The translations under genes and the position numbers were made by a program. Below the pieces are notes generated by a model, which saw nothing but the letters and a program-made list of their open reading frames with translations, ran no database searches and was not told the origin of the DNA. DNA of 64,000 nt from Hyalella azteca (Eukaryota > Arthropoda > Malacostraca > Amphipoda > Hyalellidae), in the NCBI RefSeq assembly GCF_000764305.2, contig NW_025943937.1, positions 182,313 to 246,312 of the forward strand, read 5' to 3'. Shown one piece after another: positions 50,241-61,460 of this stretch (within the stretch, counting starts at the first letter, position 1; the number at the start of each line of letters is the position of its first letter).

Positions 50241-50620
50241 GCCTCACAATTAATCCTTTCTCATAATTTTGGCTCAGAGTCCATGCCTGCCTCATATTCC
50301 CGTCTCATAATTCTGGCATTCTGTCCATGCCTCACAATCCTGTTTCAAAATCCTGCCTCAGAATCTTGCCGCACAAATAAGCCTCACCAGCCTGCCTCAC
50401 AATCCCTCTTATAACTATCTTGCCTGACGACCTCTCCTCACTACCCGGCCTCACATGCCTGCCTCGCAATACCGCCTCACTATCTACCTAAAATCTTTCC
50501 TCTAACTATCCTGCCTTATACAACCCCACCTCACTATCCTGCCTCACATTCCCTCGTCACTATCTTCCCTAAAATCCCTCTTTTCACTATCCTGCCTGAC
50601 GACCCCCCCTCACTACCCCG
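50241..50620. repeat. Irregular pyrimidine-rich repeat (CCTGCCTCACAATCC)
   Basis: TGCCTCACAATCC, TGCCTCACTATC and variants recur about twenty times at 14-18 bp spacing with many indels. It is a degenerate minisatellite without steady period. Confidence 0.85.
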
Positions 50621-50856
50621 TCACAATTTACCCAGCACGACACATAACCTTATTGACAACTTCAGTCGCGTCAGAATCCAATTACAAACTTTCCCGAATA
50701 GGATTTCTGTGCCGAGGATCCCTGTTAGGAAGGATCTCGCGCCGCCACAACTTCAAGAATTATTCAACTTTATCCTGCATTTTTTTATTAGGCAAAAATC
50801 GGCCATTTTCAGTATAGGATCTTCGAGGGAGCCAAGTTAACAAGAAGGTTAATGGG

Positions 50857-51029
50857 ACTGAGAAAAATAAATGGGGTATTTTGTCCAAATTACAAGTATT
50901 CGTACCCATGCAATGCATAAGATAAGGGAGCAGTTAATAGATGCGTAGAACTGATATGCCCGTTTGATGGGTAAAACTGCGTCAGGATGACCCATACAAG
51001 AGTGAAATACGTGCCGTTATTTGGGAAAA
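50857..51029. mobile_element. Short inverted-end element, copy 1
   Basis: The left end ACTGAGAAAAATAAATGG..TTTTGTCCAAAT aligns with the left ends of the copies at 59.2 and 62.1 kb. The core AAACTGCGTCAGGATGACCC (50974-50993) and the right inner end CGTTATTTGGGAAAA match too. The outer right end is missing; the 16 bp array starts immediately after. Confidence 0.65.
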
Positions 51030-51030
51030 G

Positions 51031-51161
51031 TCATCCCTGCACTGCCTCATTACTGCACTGCCTCATCCCTGCACTGCCTCATCACTGCACTGCCTCATCA
51101 TGCACTGCCTCATCCCTGCACTGCCTCATCCCTGCACTGCCTCATCCCTGCACTGCCTCAT
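51031..51161. repeat. Tandem array, 16 bp unit, eight copies
   Basis: CCTCATCCCTGCACTG repeats with only three imperfect copies (CATTACTG, CATCACTG, a shortened CATCATG). Plus-strand ORFs here are repeat artefacts. Confidence 0.97.
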
Positions 51162-52601
51162 GTCCTAATAGCGATACTCATTTTGCCCTTGCGTGGGTCA
51201 GCCTGACACACTTTGGCCAGATAAAATGGCGTATCAGTGTTACGTCCGCTCTCTGCTCGTGCTGTTAGTGAAATATTTTTAATATTTATTTTTGCACTTC
51301 GTAATTCAAAAATTTTTTATATCTGATCGCGTGTCGTTTTTATTCTGGTAAAAAATCATGGAGGACATTCGTCTGACCAATTGCAGCATGGTGTGCAAGT
51401 GCATGTTCGTCCTATAAAATATTAGAGATCGCTGGGGTTTAAAAAAAACTTTTTGACTCGCTGGTCATCAGTCAATCATGGTTGGAGCGACGATCTATTA
51501 GGGTAACTAAAATAAATTTTATTCACAACAGGTGATCGGCTTTGTTATCGTTTCCCGACAAGCGGCAGATGCGCCCTGCCTAGAGCACCGCGGCTGCCAG
51601 AGGCGCGAGAGCCTCGATCCACTACCCCCAAAACAACGCCTAAAACTCAGCAAATTTCACGAAAAAACAGTAACCTATACTTTTTTTGCAAACTATGCAC
51701 ATAAATAAATTTTTCTATACGCATTATTTATTGATATATAAAGTTTTTTATGAAGATTCGACCTAAAACGAGTAAAGATATATTCGCTACCATGTCGTGA
51801 AGGTAGCTCGCTGTCTTGAAGCATCTAATCATCCTTGCCATTGGTTCTTTTGTTCTAGCTTTTGTTCTAGCTTATCCCATTGGTTCCTTTGTTTTAGGAT
51901 ATCGATTGCGAGCACCAATCATCGATCGGCACCGGGATTTGTAAGTGGCCAGTGGTACGTTTCCTCTCCTTCATATTCTGCTTCGTATGCTTAAACTTAT
52001 AGGATCGTGAAGAAGCCTCCATGAAATTCAGACTCGAGTGGTCACGGCTATTCTTTCCCTGAATAATCTGCTCGAATGTTTACACAATTACGCCTACAAT
52101 GGCTTATGTTGGTGCACGACAAACAATCCATATACGATTTTAACCGAGCTCTTAAAAATGTTCTTTACATTTGATTTAAATGGATTTGATTTGCAGCCAT
52201 CTTTTTATACGAGTGCTCCAGCATTATAAATTGTCGCTCCATAATAAACATAGCAACATAAATTATGAAGTTAAAAATTGTTTTTTAGCGAAATTTTTTT
52301 TCCAACTCTTAAAATAATATAATGCAAGCATACATATATTTATTTTTTGCTTAATCATATTATATCAAGTCATCAGTACGATACATATACGTAGATAAAC
52401 ATTTGATGCATATAGGATACATATAAATTATAATAATATTACTGTGGTGAACGCAACAAATTCATAATGTGAAGAAAATTTTCTTAGTTGATGAGTAAAC
52501 TGCTATTTAAGAAACATATCTTTTTTGATCTCATAATTGTTAAAATCATAGTTATAACTGTAATTGAAGTAGTTATAGTGAAGCAAATGAGGAGTAGCAA
52601 A
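51162..52601. other. Gene-free stretch
   Basis: TTTTGTTCTAGCTTTTGTTC shows a small local duplicate at about 51848. GTGGGTCAGCCTGACACAC at 51195-51213 resembles the core of the inverted-end element, perhaps a further worn copy. ORFs are short and unsupported. Confidence 0.4.
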
Positions 52602-52714
52602 TGTTGTGAGGAATAACAACGTTTGTGAGGCATGACAACTGTTATGAAGAATAACAACTGTTGTGAGGAATAACAACTGTTGTGAGGAATAACAACTGTT
52701 GTGAGGAATAACAA
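52602..52714. repeat. Tandem array, 19 bp unit, six copies
   Basis: TGTTGTGAGGAATAACAAC is repeated; two copies have GCATGACAA or GAAGAATAA. Each junction makes an ACAAC-T-GTTGT dyad, so the array is a chain of small inverted repeats. Confidence 0.97.
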
Positions 52715-53080
52715 TTACTTTTGTGATTTTCTACGTCGCTAAGATATCTCATATTGCATCCAAGACGTCACTCTATTCTGTCATTTTATCCAAAACTTAT
52801 CAACCGCTAATTAGTTTAATATTGTGCTCATTTGTCTTGCTTCTTGTCCACTTCTTTTTCGGCAATTAAATCAGCATATATCAACGTAATCGCGTCCATC
52901 CGAATCGGATATCGCTAAACTAGCTGCAAGCTTCAAAGTTAATGCGTTAAGACAATTGAATTATCCAAGATAAGTCGCAAAATTATCAATTTTATAAAAC
53001 ATAACACACCGCGTCATCGATAAAATGTTCTGACGTCGATAACTGACCTGGTACTGAAGTATTCCTCTAGCTGTATCCCC
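52715..53080. other. Gene-free AT-rich stretch
   Basis: Nothing can be supported here. Confidence 0.4.
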
Positions 53081-53120
53081 TGCGATAGAGTTAGTAACAT
53101 TAGTTACTAACTCTATCGCA
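53081..53120. repeat. Perfect hairpin, 18 bp arms, 4 nt loop
   Basis: TGCGATAGAGTTAGTAAC (53081-53098) and its exact complement (53103-53120) flank ATTA. It is too short for a usual animal pre-microRNA. Confidence 0.95.
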
Positions 53121-53647
53121 TGTTTAATTAATGTTAAGGATAATCTATCATGTACACGCTGCTGTTAATTAGCTCATAAAATAAGAATTTATTACCAAAT
53201 ATTAATATTAACTTCAATTGAATATAACTAATACTAATTAATAACAAAACACGTTCACATAACGCTACTTAAGACCAATCACAAATATTATGAGCTACCT
53301 TCCGCATGATCCAACAATCGCACTCCCTATATTTCCATTTAAATCACGTAAAATTCCATGCAAAAAGTGCATTGCATATGGAGGTGCACTGCATGCACGG
53401 CACTGCACCTCGAGAAATCAGAGTGAAGTGTTAGCGCAACAAACTTGTCATAACAAATAGAGGGCGGCGGCAGGCTGGGGAGAAGTGTACCCACGGGACC
53501 AATAATTTAATAACAATGAACGATAATTCGATATTGCGCCCACACCCTCTTTCAATAGACCCTAATGACCCGACTAACGCAATTACGCAAGCATATGCTA
53601 GCGCGCTGGTGCGCCGGGCTAACCCTCGGGCGCGTACGAGGGGAAAC
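53121..53647. other. Gene-free stretch
   Basis: It includes GAGGTGCACTGC / GCACTGCACCTC, an imperfect palindrome at about 53380-53412. The long minus ORF at 53431-53934 is open because it crosses the following GT repeat. Confidence 0.4.
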
Positions 53648-53733
53648 TGTATGTGTGTGCGCAATTTGTGTGTGTTATGTGTATGTGTGTGTAGTTTGTG
53701 AGTGTGTGCAGTGTTTGTGTGTGTGTGTGAATG
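53648..53733. repeat. GT-rich dinucleotide microsatellite, interrupted
   Basis: GTATGTGTGTGCG, TTTGTGTGTGTTATGTGTA and TTTGTGTGTGTGTGTGAA form an interrupted TG repeat. Alternating purine-pyrimidine tracts of this kind can adopt Z-DNA. Confidence 0.95.
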
Positions 53734-54040
53734 TGGTACAGAAGGCCTCTTTAGTGCTGCACCTGTGCAGTGACAAGACAATGATTTGAGTATCGGGGGC
53801 GCGCCGAAGAAAATCCAGGCACAGAATCTCGCGTGTATTGTAATAGTAAGATTATAATATAGTGAATAAGCTAATGTTGTGAGTAATGGAATGTAATGAA
53901 AACTAATATTAATAGTGCATGAAACTATGTACACACATTCTGACGTTTTTTTGCAAGCGCTTTATAGTTTTTCTAAGCCTTTATAATGCCATGACATTCT
54001 GTTGCTCTCAAACCAAACTCGTCCCCTGCAAGTTTATCGT
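53734..54040. other. Unique stretch between arrays
   Basis: Nothing can be supported beyond unique sequence. Confidence 0.35.
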
Positions 54041-54357
54041 CCCACTTCCCCACGTCACCCGTGACACTTACGTTCCCACGTCACCCGTGACACTTACGTC
54101 CCCACGTCACCCGTGGCACCCACGTCCCCACGTCACCTGTGACACCCACGTCCCCACGTACACGTCCCCACGTCACCCGTGACACCCACGTCCCCACGTC
54201 ACCCGTGGCACCCACGTCCCCACGTCACCCGTGACATCCACGTCCCCACGTCAACCGTGACACCCACGTCCCCACGTCACCCGTGACATCCACGTCCCCA
54301 CGTCAACCGTGACACCCACGTCGCCACGTCACCCGTGACACCCACGTCCCCACATCG
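54041..54357. repeat. Tandem array, 26 bp dyad unit, about 12 copies
   Basis: The unit is CCCCACGTCACCCGTGACAC plus CCACGT. Each copy has two dyads: GTCAC-CC-GTGAC and ACGT-CCCC-ACGT. Variants GTGGCACC, GTGACATCC and GTCAACC recur in alternation around 54220-54310, so pairs of units were copied together. Confidence 0.97.
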
Positions 54358-55437
54358 TCCCGGTCCCGCGCGTCAATTTGTCGGGTTTTTCTCCTGACGT
54401 CGTCAACACGCACGCAACTCCGGATCTTTCAACTGAAAAATATTCAATTTTCACGGAATGGGCCTGAAAATTCCATTCTTTTCAGGTCTCAAATTTTAAG
54501 AAAATCTTGAATCTCCATATCGTTTTTTCAGCGTACACGTTTTAGTCACAAAATTTATTTATAACAAAAAGATTATATAATTACAAAATAATACTGCAAT
54601 ACCAGTCAGGTTCTGACTCAAGTCACACTTAATTGCTACGATGCAAAGCTCATATACATTTTTTCTTACGATCTTTTTCATTAGCAGCGTTAGTATGCAT
54701 TTTTTTAATGCAGTTTGCATTGTTCCAGTCGCCTTCTATCATAAATAATCAGCAATGTTACTTCCATTAATCTTGTAGCTATATGTCAGTCATCCTACTA
54801 TATCAAGAATTATAATTATTTACGAATATGATTAGGTACATTGTAATCTTCATTACATTGTAATCATCTGGCAGCTCATTATTATCCCACTATCTCTCAG
54901 TGATGTGGCTTGCTTGTCACTAGAAATAAAGTTTATAATCCACCAACGATTATTAATCAAGTCTGACCGAGCGTATGCTTTATATCGCATACGATCGAAA
55001 GTTGTTTAAAGTTTCACTGACGGTCCCAACTCCACGGAGCGCAAACTGCACTTTTTGTGCTGTGGTTGCATGCCATTACGCAGAATTGCTGATGTATGGG
55101 CACGAAAAAAATTCATTTTCATTACAATGATAATAAAATTTATTTTTGTTGAGTAGTACGACAGAGAAAAAATTTTAATGAAAATGCTGTGAATGAACAT
55201 GCAATGACAATTTGTCGACGCTCAAAGAAATGGGTTGCAGAGAAATGAATGAATTGGTTCTGATTATTTTTTCAGTAACATTTAGAATGAGTTCTTTGAC
55301 ATGCAATGATATGTATGACTGAAACACGAACCTAATTCATCTGAATAAGATGGAGATTCAGCAATAAGCTTGCACTGAGTATATTTAAGTAGTCGTTGTT
55401 GAAAATAGAAATTGTTGAAAATAGAATAGAAAATAGA
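54358..55437. other. Gene-free AT-rich stretch
   Basis: GAAATTGTTGAAAATAGAAA-like repeats near 55390-55450 lead into the hairpin. No other feature is supported. Confidence 0.4.
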
Positions 55438-55467
55438 AATTGTTGAAAATAGAAATTTTCAACAATT
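55438..55467. repeat. Hairpin at the end of a short A-rich repeat
   Basis: AATTGTTGAAAAT - AGAA - ATTTTCAACAATT, 13 bp perfect arms. The left arm is one of several direct copies of TTGTTGAAAATAGAAA just upstream (from 55396), so the inverted arm is the odd copy. Confidence 0.85.
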
Positions 55468-57791
55468 AAACAATTTCGACGTCAATTGGCAACGGATATT
55501 TCTACGACTTTAAAATCGACAATTGACATTTGCTGCATTATTATTAAATATAGTTCAACTAAAATTTAATGTTAAAACTAATTTTAAGAGTAATCAAATG
55601 AGTATTTGAGTTCGATCTAAATGTTGAACATAGCCACGAAAATATTGACATACATGTATAATTTGTAGATTATAGCGAAAAATTCTCTATATAGAACCAC
55701 ATATAACACAACCGACAATTCATCGACGCAATCACAGCGAACAAGTAAACAAATTAGCTGCTACATATATATAAAATAGAAACATATATTCTTCCCTTGA
55801 ACTGAGCCATTTCTTCCCTCTAAATACGACGCATACAAAATAAGGAGAACCTCGCGCTGATACTAAATATTGTGACCATCAATAATTCCTCCACAGGCTG
55901 CGCTCCTTCAGCGCGATATGTTAGGTCACCAAATCATCTCTGGACAAGACGTCGCTCGATAATTTTTTTCGTGTCAAATCTCCATTACTTTCAATCGTTG
56001 TGTTGTATTACATTGCTGCTCGGTCCCCCCCCTATGACCATAAAGATGGACCGTGAAAGCAGAGCCGACACTCGATGTTGCGGGATTGCGCCGACGTCAT
56101 CTTTCACTTTTACCCTTGGGAGAAATTTTTGTCGAGTATCCGAGGCTAGAGGCTGGCCGCCTGTAACCCGCCTCTGGGTTCCACACTGAGTTACATCTCA
56201 GCACGAATATAACAAACAAACACGCTCGCTGCAACTGCCATCCTATGACATTCATTACCCACCAATTGATTCTACCCTTAGCGCGCTGTCCCGACTTGCA
56301 GCGTTCACACGCTCGTCCCCACAGCTGCTCATTTCGTTGCGTTCGACGTTGATAAGTACGCCAATATTATTGCTAATCTGTTGATAATATTTCTAATACT
56401 TTATTTGGTTTGTGTGTTGTTACTTTTTGTCACGGGAAACGATTCAGAACATCTATTCACTCTGTTCATGATTGACTTGGCGGCTCTTAATGCCGTAGTA
56501 CTTGCAGTGATTTTCTGAAGAACGAAAATTTAATTTGTGCACCTTGGTGAACTTGGTAACAAAAAGCTCAAAATAATGGTAATTTTTCTGTTGAATAGAT
56601 CACTAATTTGAGACTCCTTGAATTCAACTGTTTTTTTAATAACTTTGCTATTTTCATTACTAGATTTGGAAGCACGCTTGTATGGCTATGTATATACGGA
56701 TCTGTGCGAAGTCCGAAGCCAGAATACGCTTACTGAACTCCTTTTTGTTAGGTTCAAATTCATGGTGCCTGAGAACAAATTTACCAAAACAAAATTTATT
56801 CTTGTTTTGGTGGAAAAATGTACTTTAAAACGCTCCTCTTCGTAGGGGTTGATGTGTTTCAAGAAAAACTGGGCAATGTCGATGAATGAATGTCGATTCA
56901 TTTGGCACTGTCGATGAATGAAAACGAACGCTTATTTATCTCCTGATTATTATATTATAACCCAGGAACAAATTTAAAGTAGATTAAAAATATTTATTTT
57001 AGAGCAGCGATAATTTTACTTAATAATTTTTCAAAAAATTTCCATGAACAATTAAAATTAAATATAATCAGTATTTCAATCTATAGATTTATATTAAAAA
57101 ATTAGAATTATGTAAATTTTATATTCTGTCTATGTAAACCTATTTTAAGCCGGGATTGAATTATTGTTTCTTATCCGGCAATATATCAATTAACCTCAAT
57201 AAGTCACAGAGATATACATATTGACTGGAAGGTGAGTCTAATTTTGAGGCCGTAAATACCGCGTATATTAGGCTCGAAAGACAGCGTTATATAATTATGA
57301 CGATGGTGACGAAAAATAATAATGACCCAAGCACATGTCGAGTGCTGATCGAATGAAAAAAACTAAAATTGCCAAACGAAATTATTTGTAAAAATCATGT
57401 TTTTGCTACTTACGATGAATCGATGTACGTCGTCATGAAGAATAGACTACGAAAAATCTAGATACTTTATTAATATAAAGATGCACTTGCTGCTCTTGTG
57501 TATCCAGTTTCACTTGGAAAAAGGACGCACGGAAAAATATGTTGAATGTTTCTTTTAATTTAAATGTATTTTAAATTGTACGGATGGAATATAATCTGTT
57601 TTAATCAGCATACGAAACGAAATATTAATCGTTTATGATTAAATTATACATTAAATAATGTTAATGTTAACCATAAATTACTTAATTACGGAAGATATTC
57701 ATCCAAAATGTAAACAGGTATTGTATTCCTATAGCAATCAAAAGATCAATTGTTCATCATACCCATCAAATGTCTTTGTTCTATTCTGAGA
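55468..57791. other. Gene-free stretch with one weak ORF
   Basis: 55872-56189 is open for 105 codons on plus, with a Cys/Arg-rich middle (MDRESRADTRCCGI) and GC content above its flanks. I recognise no domain. ORFs at 56618-56901 overlap on both strands. The rest is AT-rich with nothing to call. Confidence 0.35.
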
Positions 57792-57906
57792 GTTCTATGT
57801 ATTCAAATCAATGTTAAAACCGTAAAAAATGTTCTATGTATTCAAATCAATGTTTAAACCGTAAAAAATGTTCTATGTATTTATATGATGTTAAAACCGT
57901 AATTCC
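57792..57906. repeat. Tandem array, 39 bp unit, three copies
   Basis: GTTCTATGTATTCAAATCAA then TGTTAAAACCGTAAAAAAT, starting at 57792, 57831 and 57870. The third copy has lost part of the middle (TATTTATATGATG). Confidence 0.95.
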
Positions 57907-58192
57907 ATCGCTCAAAAGTGTGATAAACTGAGGGAAGAACTAGCAGCGTCACTCACACCTCCCCTCAGATTGTTCCCAGGTGTGAAGCAGAGCACCTGGT
58001 GCTACTGCTCTCCCCTCACTCGCTTCCCTCACTCCCTACTGCTCCCCTCACTCGCTGTTACCCTCATAATAAGTGAGGGACTGTCCTCGTGTTGTGAGGT
58101 TTTGTACACACACTACCTGTAATATTTTTCCATAAAAATAACCGTGTGAAGTCTGATGCCCGTTGTAATACGAGAACATAATTATTGACTTT
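57907..58192. other. CT-rich segment
   Basis: CTCCCCTCACTCGCT and CTCACTCCCTACTGCTCCC words recur irregularly at 57955-58070. TCACACCT and AGGTGTGA form a short inverted pair at 57953-57985. Confidence 0.5.
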
Positions 58193-58289
58193 CAATAATA
58201 ATGATAATAATAATAATAATATTAGCAATAATAATGATTATGATAATGATAATAATACTACAAATAATAAAATAATAATAATAATAACA
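58193..58289. repeat. AAT/GAT trinucleotide microsatellite
   Basis: ATAATAATGATAATAATAAT and related triplets, interrupted by GCA, TAC and AAA words, run for about 97 bases. Confidence 0.95.
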
Positions 58290-59243
58290 TTAATGAAAAT
58301 AAAAACAATGATAATATGAATAAAATAATATCTTCAATCTGACTCGCTGACAAATTAAAATTAATTGGATCAGCAGCTGGAAGATGTTTGTACGCACACA
58401 TAAATATTTTGTGAATCACTCTATTAAAATTGTTAGCATTTTAATCAATAAAAATCTTTAGTATTTGCAAGCTTCATTTTTTAGCCATATAGATATTACA
58501 TTATATAAAAATTGTCTCTTCAAGTGTCTAATCCATTCCGAAAAAAGATCGGAAAATTCTAAGCAAAATTTTATGAATTCGTCAGCTCGTCAACGCAACG
58601 GTGCAGGCAATCAACTGCAATCTTACGTTTGTTATAATGCATTTAGTCTAATATAACAATATAATTAAGAATATATTAAAGTACATTGAATCTCATGGGA
58701 TGGGTGGCAAAAAAATTAAATAATGCTGAACTGATTTTGAAATTTGAAACACTTGAAAAACAATGTGAGAGGTATTTTGATTTACGCCCACTTAAATCAA
58801 GTTCGTATAACAGCGCTCTATTTTAATCTCGCGACATTGACTTTACCGTTAAAACGAATTATCGATGTTTTTTCATTGGTTACTCACGCATATTACTTAT
58901 TTAGTAAACTACGTTTTCCTTAATGTCATTGTTAACTATTCAACTATCATTTTTCTTTTTCGAGAATCAGATTATGAAAGTTATTTCAATTTCTTCAGGT
59001 AGAAGAGTCATTTCTCAAACCTACAAGCTCTGCTATAACAGATCGATAAATCCTTAACAAGCTCGCTAATTTAGCAGAGAAGCCTGATCAAAGCTAGGGC
59101 TCGGGACTGCCATTTGTTTGATGTCACAGCTGGGGCCTTCCGCCATTTTACTGTATATATAAATTTGCATCCATGGCTTGAGAAATCCTAGAACACGATA
59201 TGCATGTTGAACAGCTGCTTCTGAACGACCAATGTAGATACCG
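58290..59243. other. Gene-free AT-rich stretch
   Basis: No ORF worth calling; the plus ORF at 58465-58656 has no domain. Confidence 0.4.
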
Positions 59244-59420
59244 ACTCTCAGAAAATTTATGGGTGAAATTGTCTAAAAATTTACACACTTTCTTGCTCGT
59301 AGCACGAGCAGGGCGCGGGTCATGCAGGGCATGACCACGCTAAACTGGGTCAGGGTGACCCACACTGGGACGAAAACAGCATCGCTACTTGGACAATAGT
59401 TACAGTTTTTTCTCTGAGTG
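59244..59420. mobile_element. Short inverted-end element, copy 2 (best preserved)
   Basis: Left end ACTCTCAGAAAATTTATGGG..AAATTGTCTAAAA; the complement of the right end reads CACTCAGAGAAAAAACTGTA..ATTGTCCAAGTA. These are imperfect terminal inverted repeats of about 36 bp. Inside are three small dyads: GCTCGT-agc-ACGAGC (about 59293), GGTCATGC-agg-GCATGACC (about 59318) and TGGGTCA-ggg-TGACCCA (about 59347). At about 177 bp it has no coding capacity, so it is a miniature non-autonomous element. No clear target-site duplication. Confidence 0.65.
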
Positions 59421-59593
59421 GAGCTATTTATCCTCCGCATTCGATTCACCAGAATGAAATAAATTCATGACAGTAATAACTTTTATTTTCATAATTTCAA
59501 AAAAAATCTCTAGTGTACGCTTTTTGTTTGATAATTTGTAAAATTTTATCATCTAAGACATTTGTTTGATCCGCACCCTCCACTGTTGAATTG

Positions 59594-60133
59594 AGTAAGA
59601 ATGAAGCGCTATTGAATGAAGATAAAATGAAGCACTGTTGATTAGAGACAAGATAAAGCACTGTTGATTAATGATAAGATGAAGCACTGTTGATTAGAGA
59701 CAAGATAAAGCACTGTTGATTAATGATAAGATGAAGCACTGTTCATTGGAGAAAAGATGAAGGACTGTTGAATGGAGATGAGATGAAGCGTTGTTGGATG
59801 GAGATATGATAAAGGGCTGTTTATGGAGATAAGATGAATCGCTATTGAATATAGATAAAATGAAGCACTCTTTAATGGAGATAAGATGAAAAATTGTTGA
59901 ATAAAGTAATGATGAAGCGCATGTTGAATGCTGATAAGATAGAGCGCTTTTGAATGGAGATAAAGTAAAGTACTTTTGAAAGGAGATATGATGCACTGAT
60001 GATAGAAGATTGAATAAAGCGCTGTTGAATGGTGATAAAATGAAGCGCTGTTGAAAGGAGATAAGATGAAACGCGCTTTTAAATGGAGATGCAGCGCGCT
60101 GTTGAAAGAAGATAAGTTGAAGCGCTGTTGAAC
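59594..60133. repeat. Tandem array, about 27-30 bp unit, about 19 copies
   Basis: GATGAAGCACTGTTGAATGG plus AGATAA is the common form. A block at 59630-59730 uses a longer form with GATTAGAGACAAGATAAAGC alternating with GATTAATGATAAGATG, so two-unit blocks were amplified. The minus ORF at 59694-59996 (LHLISIKECFIL-type) is repeat-derived. Confidence 0.95.
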
Positions 60134-60328
60134 GGATTAACCTTTTATATTTTCTCTTGACTTTTATATACTTTTTTCCTATTCCGTTGTTTACACTTAG
60201 TTTATTTTCAAATTAGGCAAACACATTCTTATACAATTTTATATCAGACATGACGGAAGTCTCAATCTGTATTTTCCTTCAAGTGAAGCGATTAACCGAA
60301 ACTATGAAATAGCTGTATGCTTTAGACG
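60134..60328. other. Unique AT-rich spacer
   Basis: Nothing can be supported here. Confidence 0.35.
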
Positions 60329-60369
60329 GCTTATACGAGAGACTCCCGCAAAGAGTCTCTCGTATAAGC
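60329..60369. repeat. Perfect hairpin, 17 bp arms, 7 nt loop
   Basis: GCTTATACGAGAGACTC (60329-60345) and its exact complement (60353-60369) flank CCGCAAA. The stem extends by further pairs outward after one mismatch, and a T run follows (60371-60378). Confidence 0.93.
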
Positions 60370-60720
60370 TGTTTTTTTCAGCCATTCTCTTCTCCTCAGT
60401 TCGTAGTTCAGAGGTTTTGGCAAGACACTTCCGGAAAAAAAAGTTTTTGGTCACATTTAATTCTTCAAACTTGAATTGCTAAACAATAAAAATAAAACAA
60501 AATTTATCTAGTTTTTGTTATCGCACCGAATTCTGTATGAAAACCTTCATTTAAATTCTTATTATGAGTCCCGTGGCAATAACCCACTTGGGGCTGAGTC
60601 GCCAACAAGAGCAACGAACGCAGGCAATCCCTGCAAGTCTGATAATTAAAAAGCGATGAGGGGGCGTGTGTTTGTATAAATGCTTAGAGAGCTGTCAGAG
60701 ACAGAGACGGCCGCACGTGT
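60370..60720. other. Unique stretch
   Basis: AT-rich, becoming GC-rich after 60590. A CACGTG lies at 60714-60719. No exon is supported. Confidence 0.35.
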
Positions 60721-60772
60721 CTCGGCCACAATTGTGGCTCGGCCGCGCCACAATTGTGGCTCGGCCGCGCCA
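60721..60772. repeat. 22 bp direct repeat containing CCACAATTGTGG
   Basis: GCCACAATTGTGGCTCGGCC occurs twice 22 bp apart; the perfect palindrome CCACAATTGTGG is at 60726-60737 and 60748-60759. A third truncated GCGCCAC follows. The GC-rich ORFs on both strands at 60666-60959 cross this and show no domain. Confidence 0.93.
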
Positions 60773-60891
60773 CTGTCGCCCCTCGCGCACAGCGGGAATG
60801 CAAACAAGCGAACCACACGTCCGTGCCAGACCAGCGGCGCTGCCCTCTACACGCTCCAGACTAGCACCGCGGCTAGCATCAACATCCCTGA

Positions 60892-61460
60892 CATGCTTCA
60901 GTGACACGTGTTTTGATAGCATATTAATGATAGTGCATTATTGCTTATTATTGCAGTGAAACATGTGTTTTATCTGGCACCGCATCAACTTCACTGACAT
61001 GCTTCAGTGACACGTGTTTTCATAACATATTTATGATATTACATTATTGCTTATTATTGCAGTGAAACATGTGTTTTATTAGGCACCGCATCAACATCAC
61101 TATAATGCTTCAATGACACATGTTTTGCCGACATATTAATGATGGTATATCAATCTTGATGGTTGTGACTAGTGCTTTAAGTGATATAGTGTTATGCACC
61201 GCATCAGCATCACTGACATGCTTCACTGACACATGTTTTGACAACACCTTATTGCTATGATATAAGTGCTGATGATTCGTATGAAATACGTGTTCTGTAA
61301 GTGACTCGTGTTAGGCACCTCATCAAGATCACTGACATGCTTCATTGACACATGTTTTGCCAACATATTAATGATAGTACATTATTGCTTGTGATTGGAG
61401 TGAATTATGTGTGCTCGTATTATTAAGCATCGCAACAATATCACGAGCCAGCTTCATCTT
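60892..61460. repeat. Tandem array, 106-119 bp unit, five copies
   Basis: CATGCTTCAGTGACACGTGT-type starts lie at 60892, 60998, 61104, 61217 and 61336. The first three steps are 106, 106 and 113; the right-hand copies are longer and more worn. Within a unit, CAGTGACACGTGTTTT and CAGTGAAACATGTGTTTT show that it arose from an older half-length repeat. CACGTG E-boxes are in the first two copies (60905-60910, 61011-61016). Confidence 0.93.

Noticed and set aside
53431..53934. 167-codon minus ORF
   Set aside because: Its centre is a His/Thr run from the GT microsatellite and its ends show no domain.
59694..59996. 100-codon minus ORF (LHLISIKECFIL-type repeats)
   Set aside because: Product of the 27 bp array, with varying unit lengths.
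60666..60959. GC-rich overlapping ORFs on both strands
   Set aside because: Open because of GC-rich repeats (CGGCCGCGCC); no domain and no single preferred frame.
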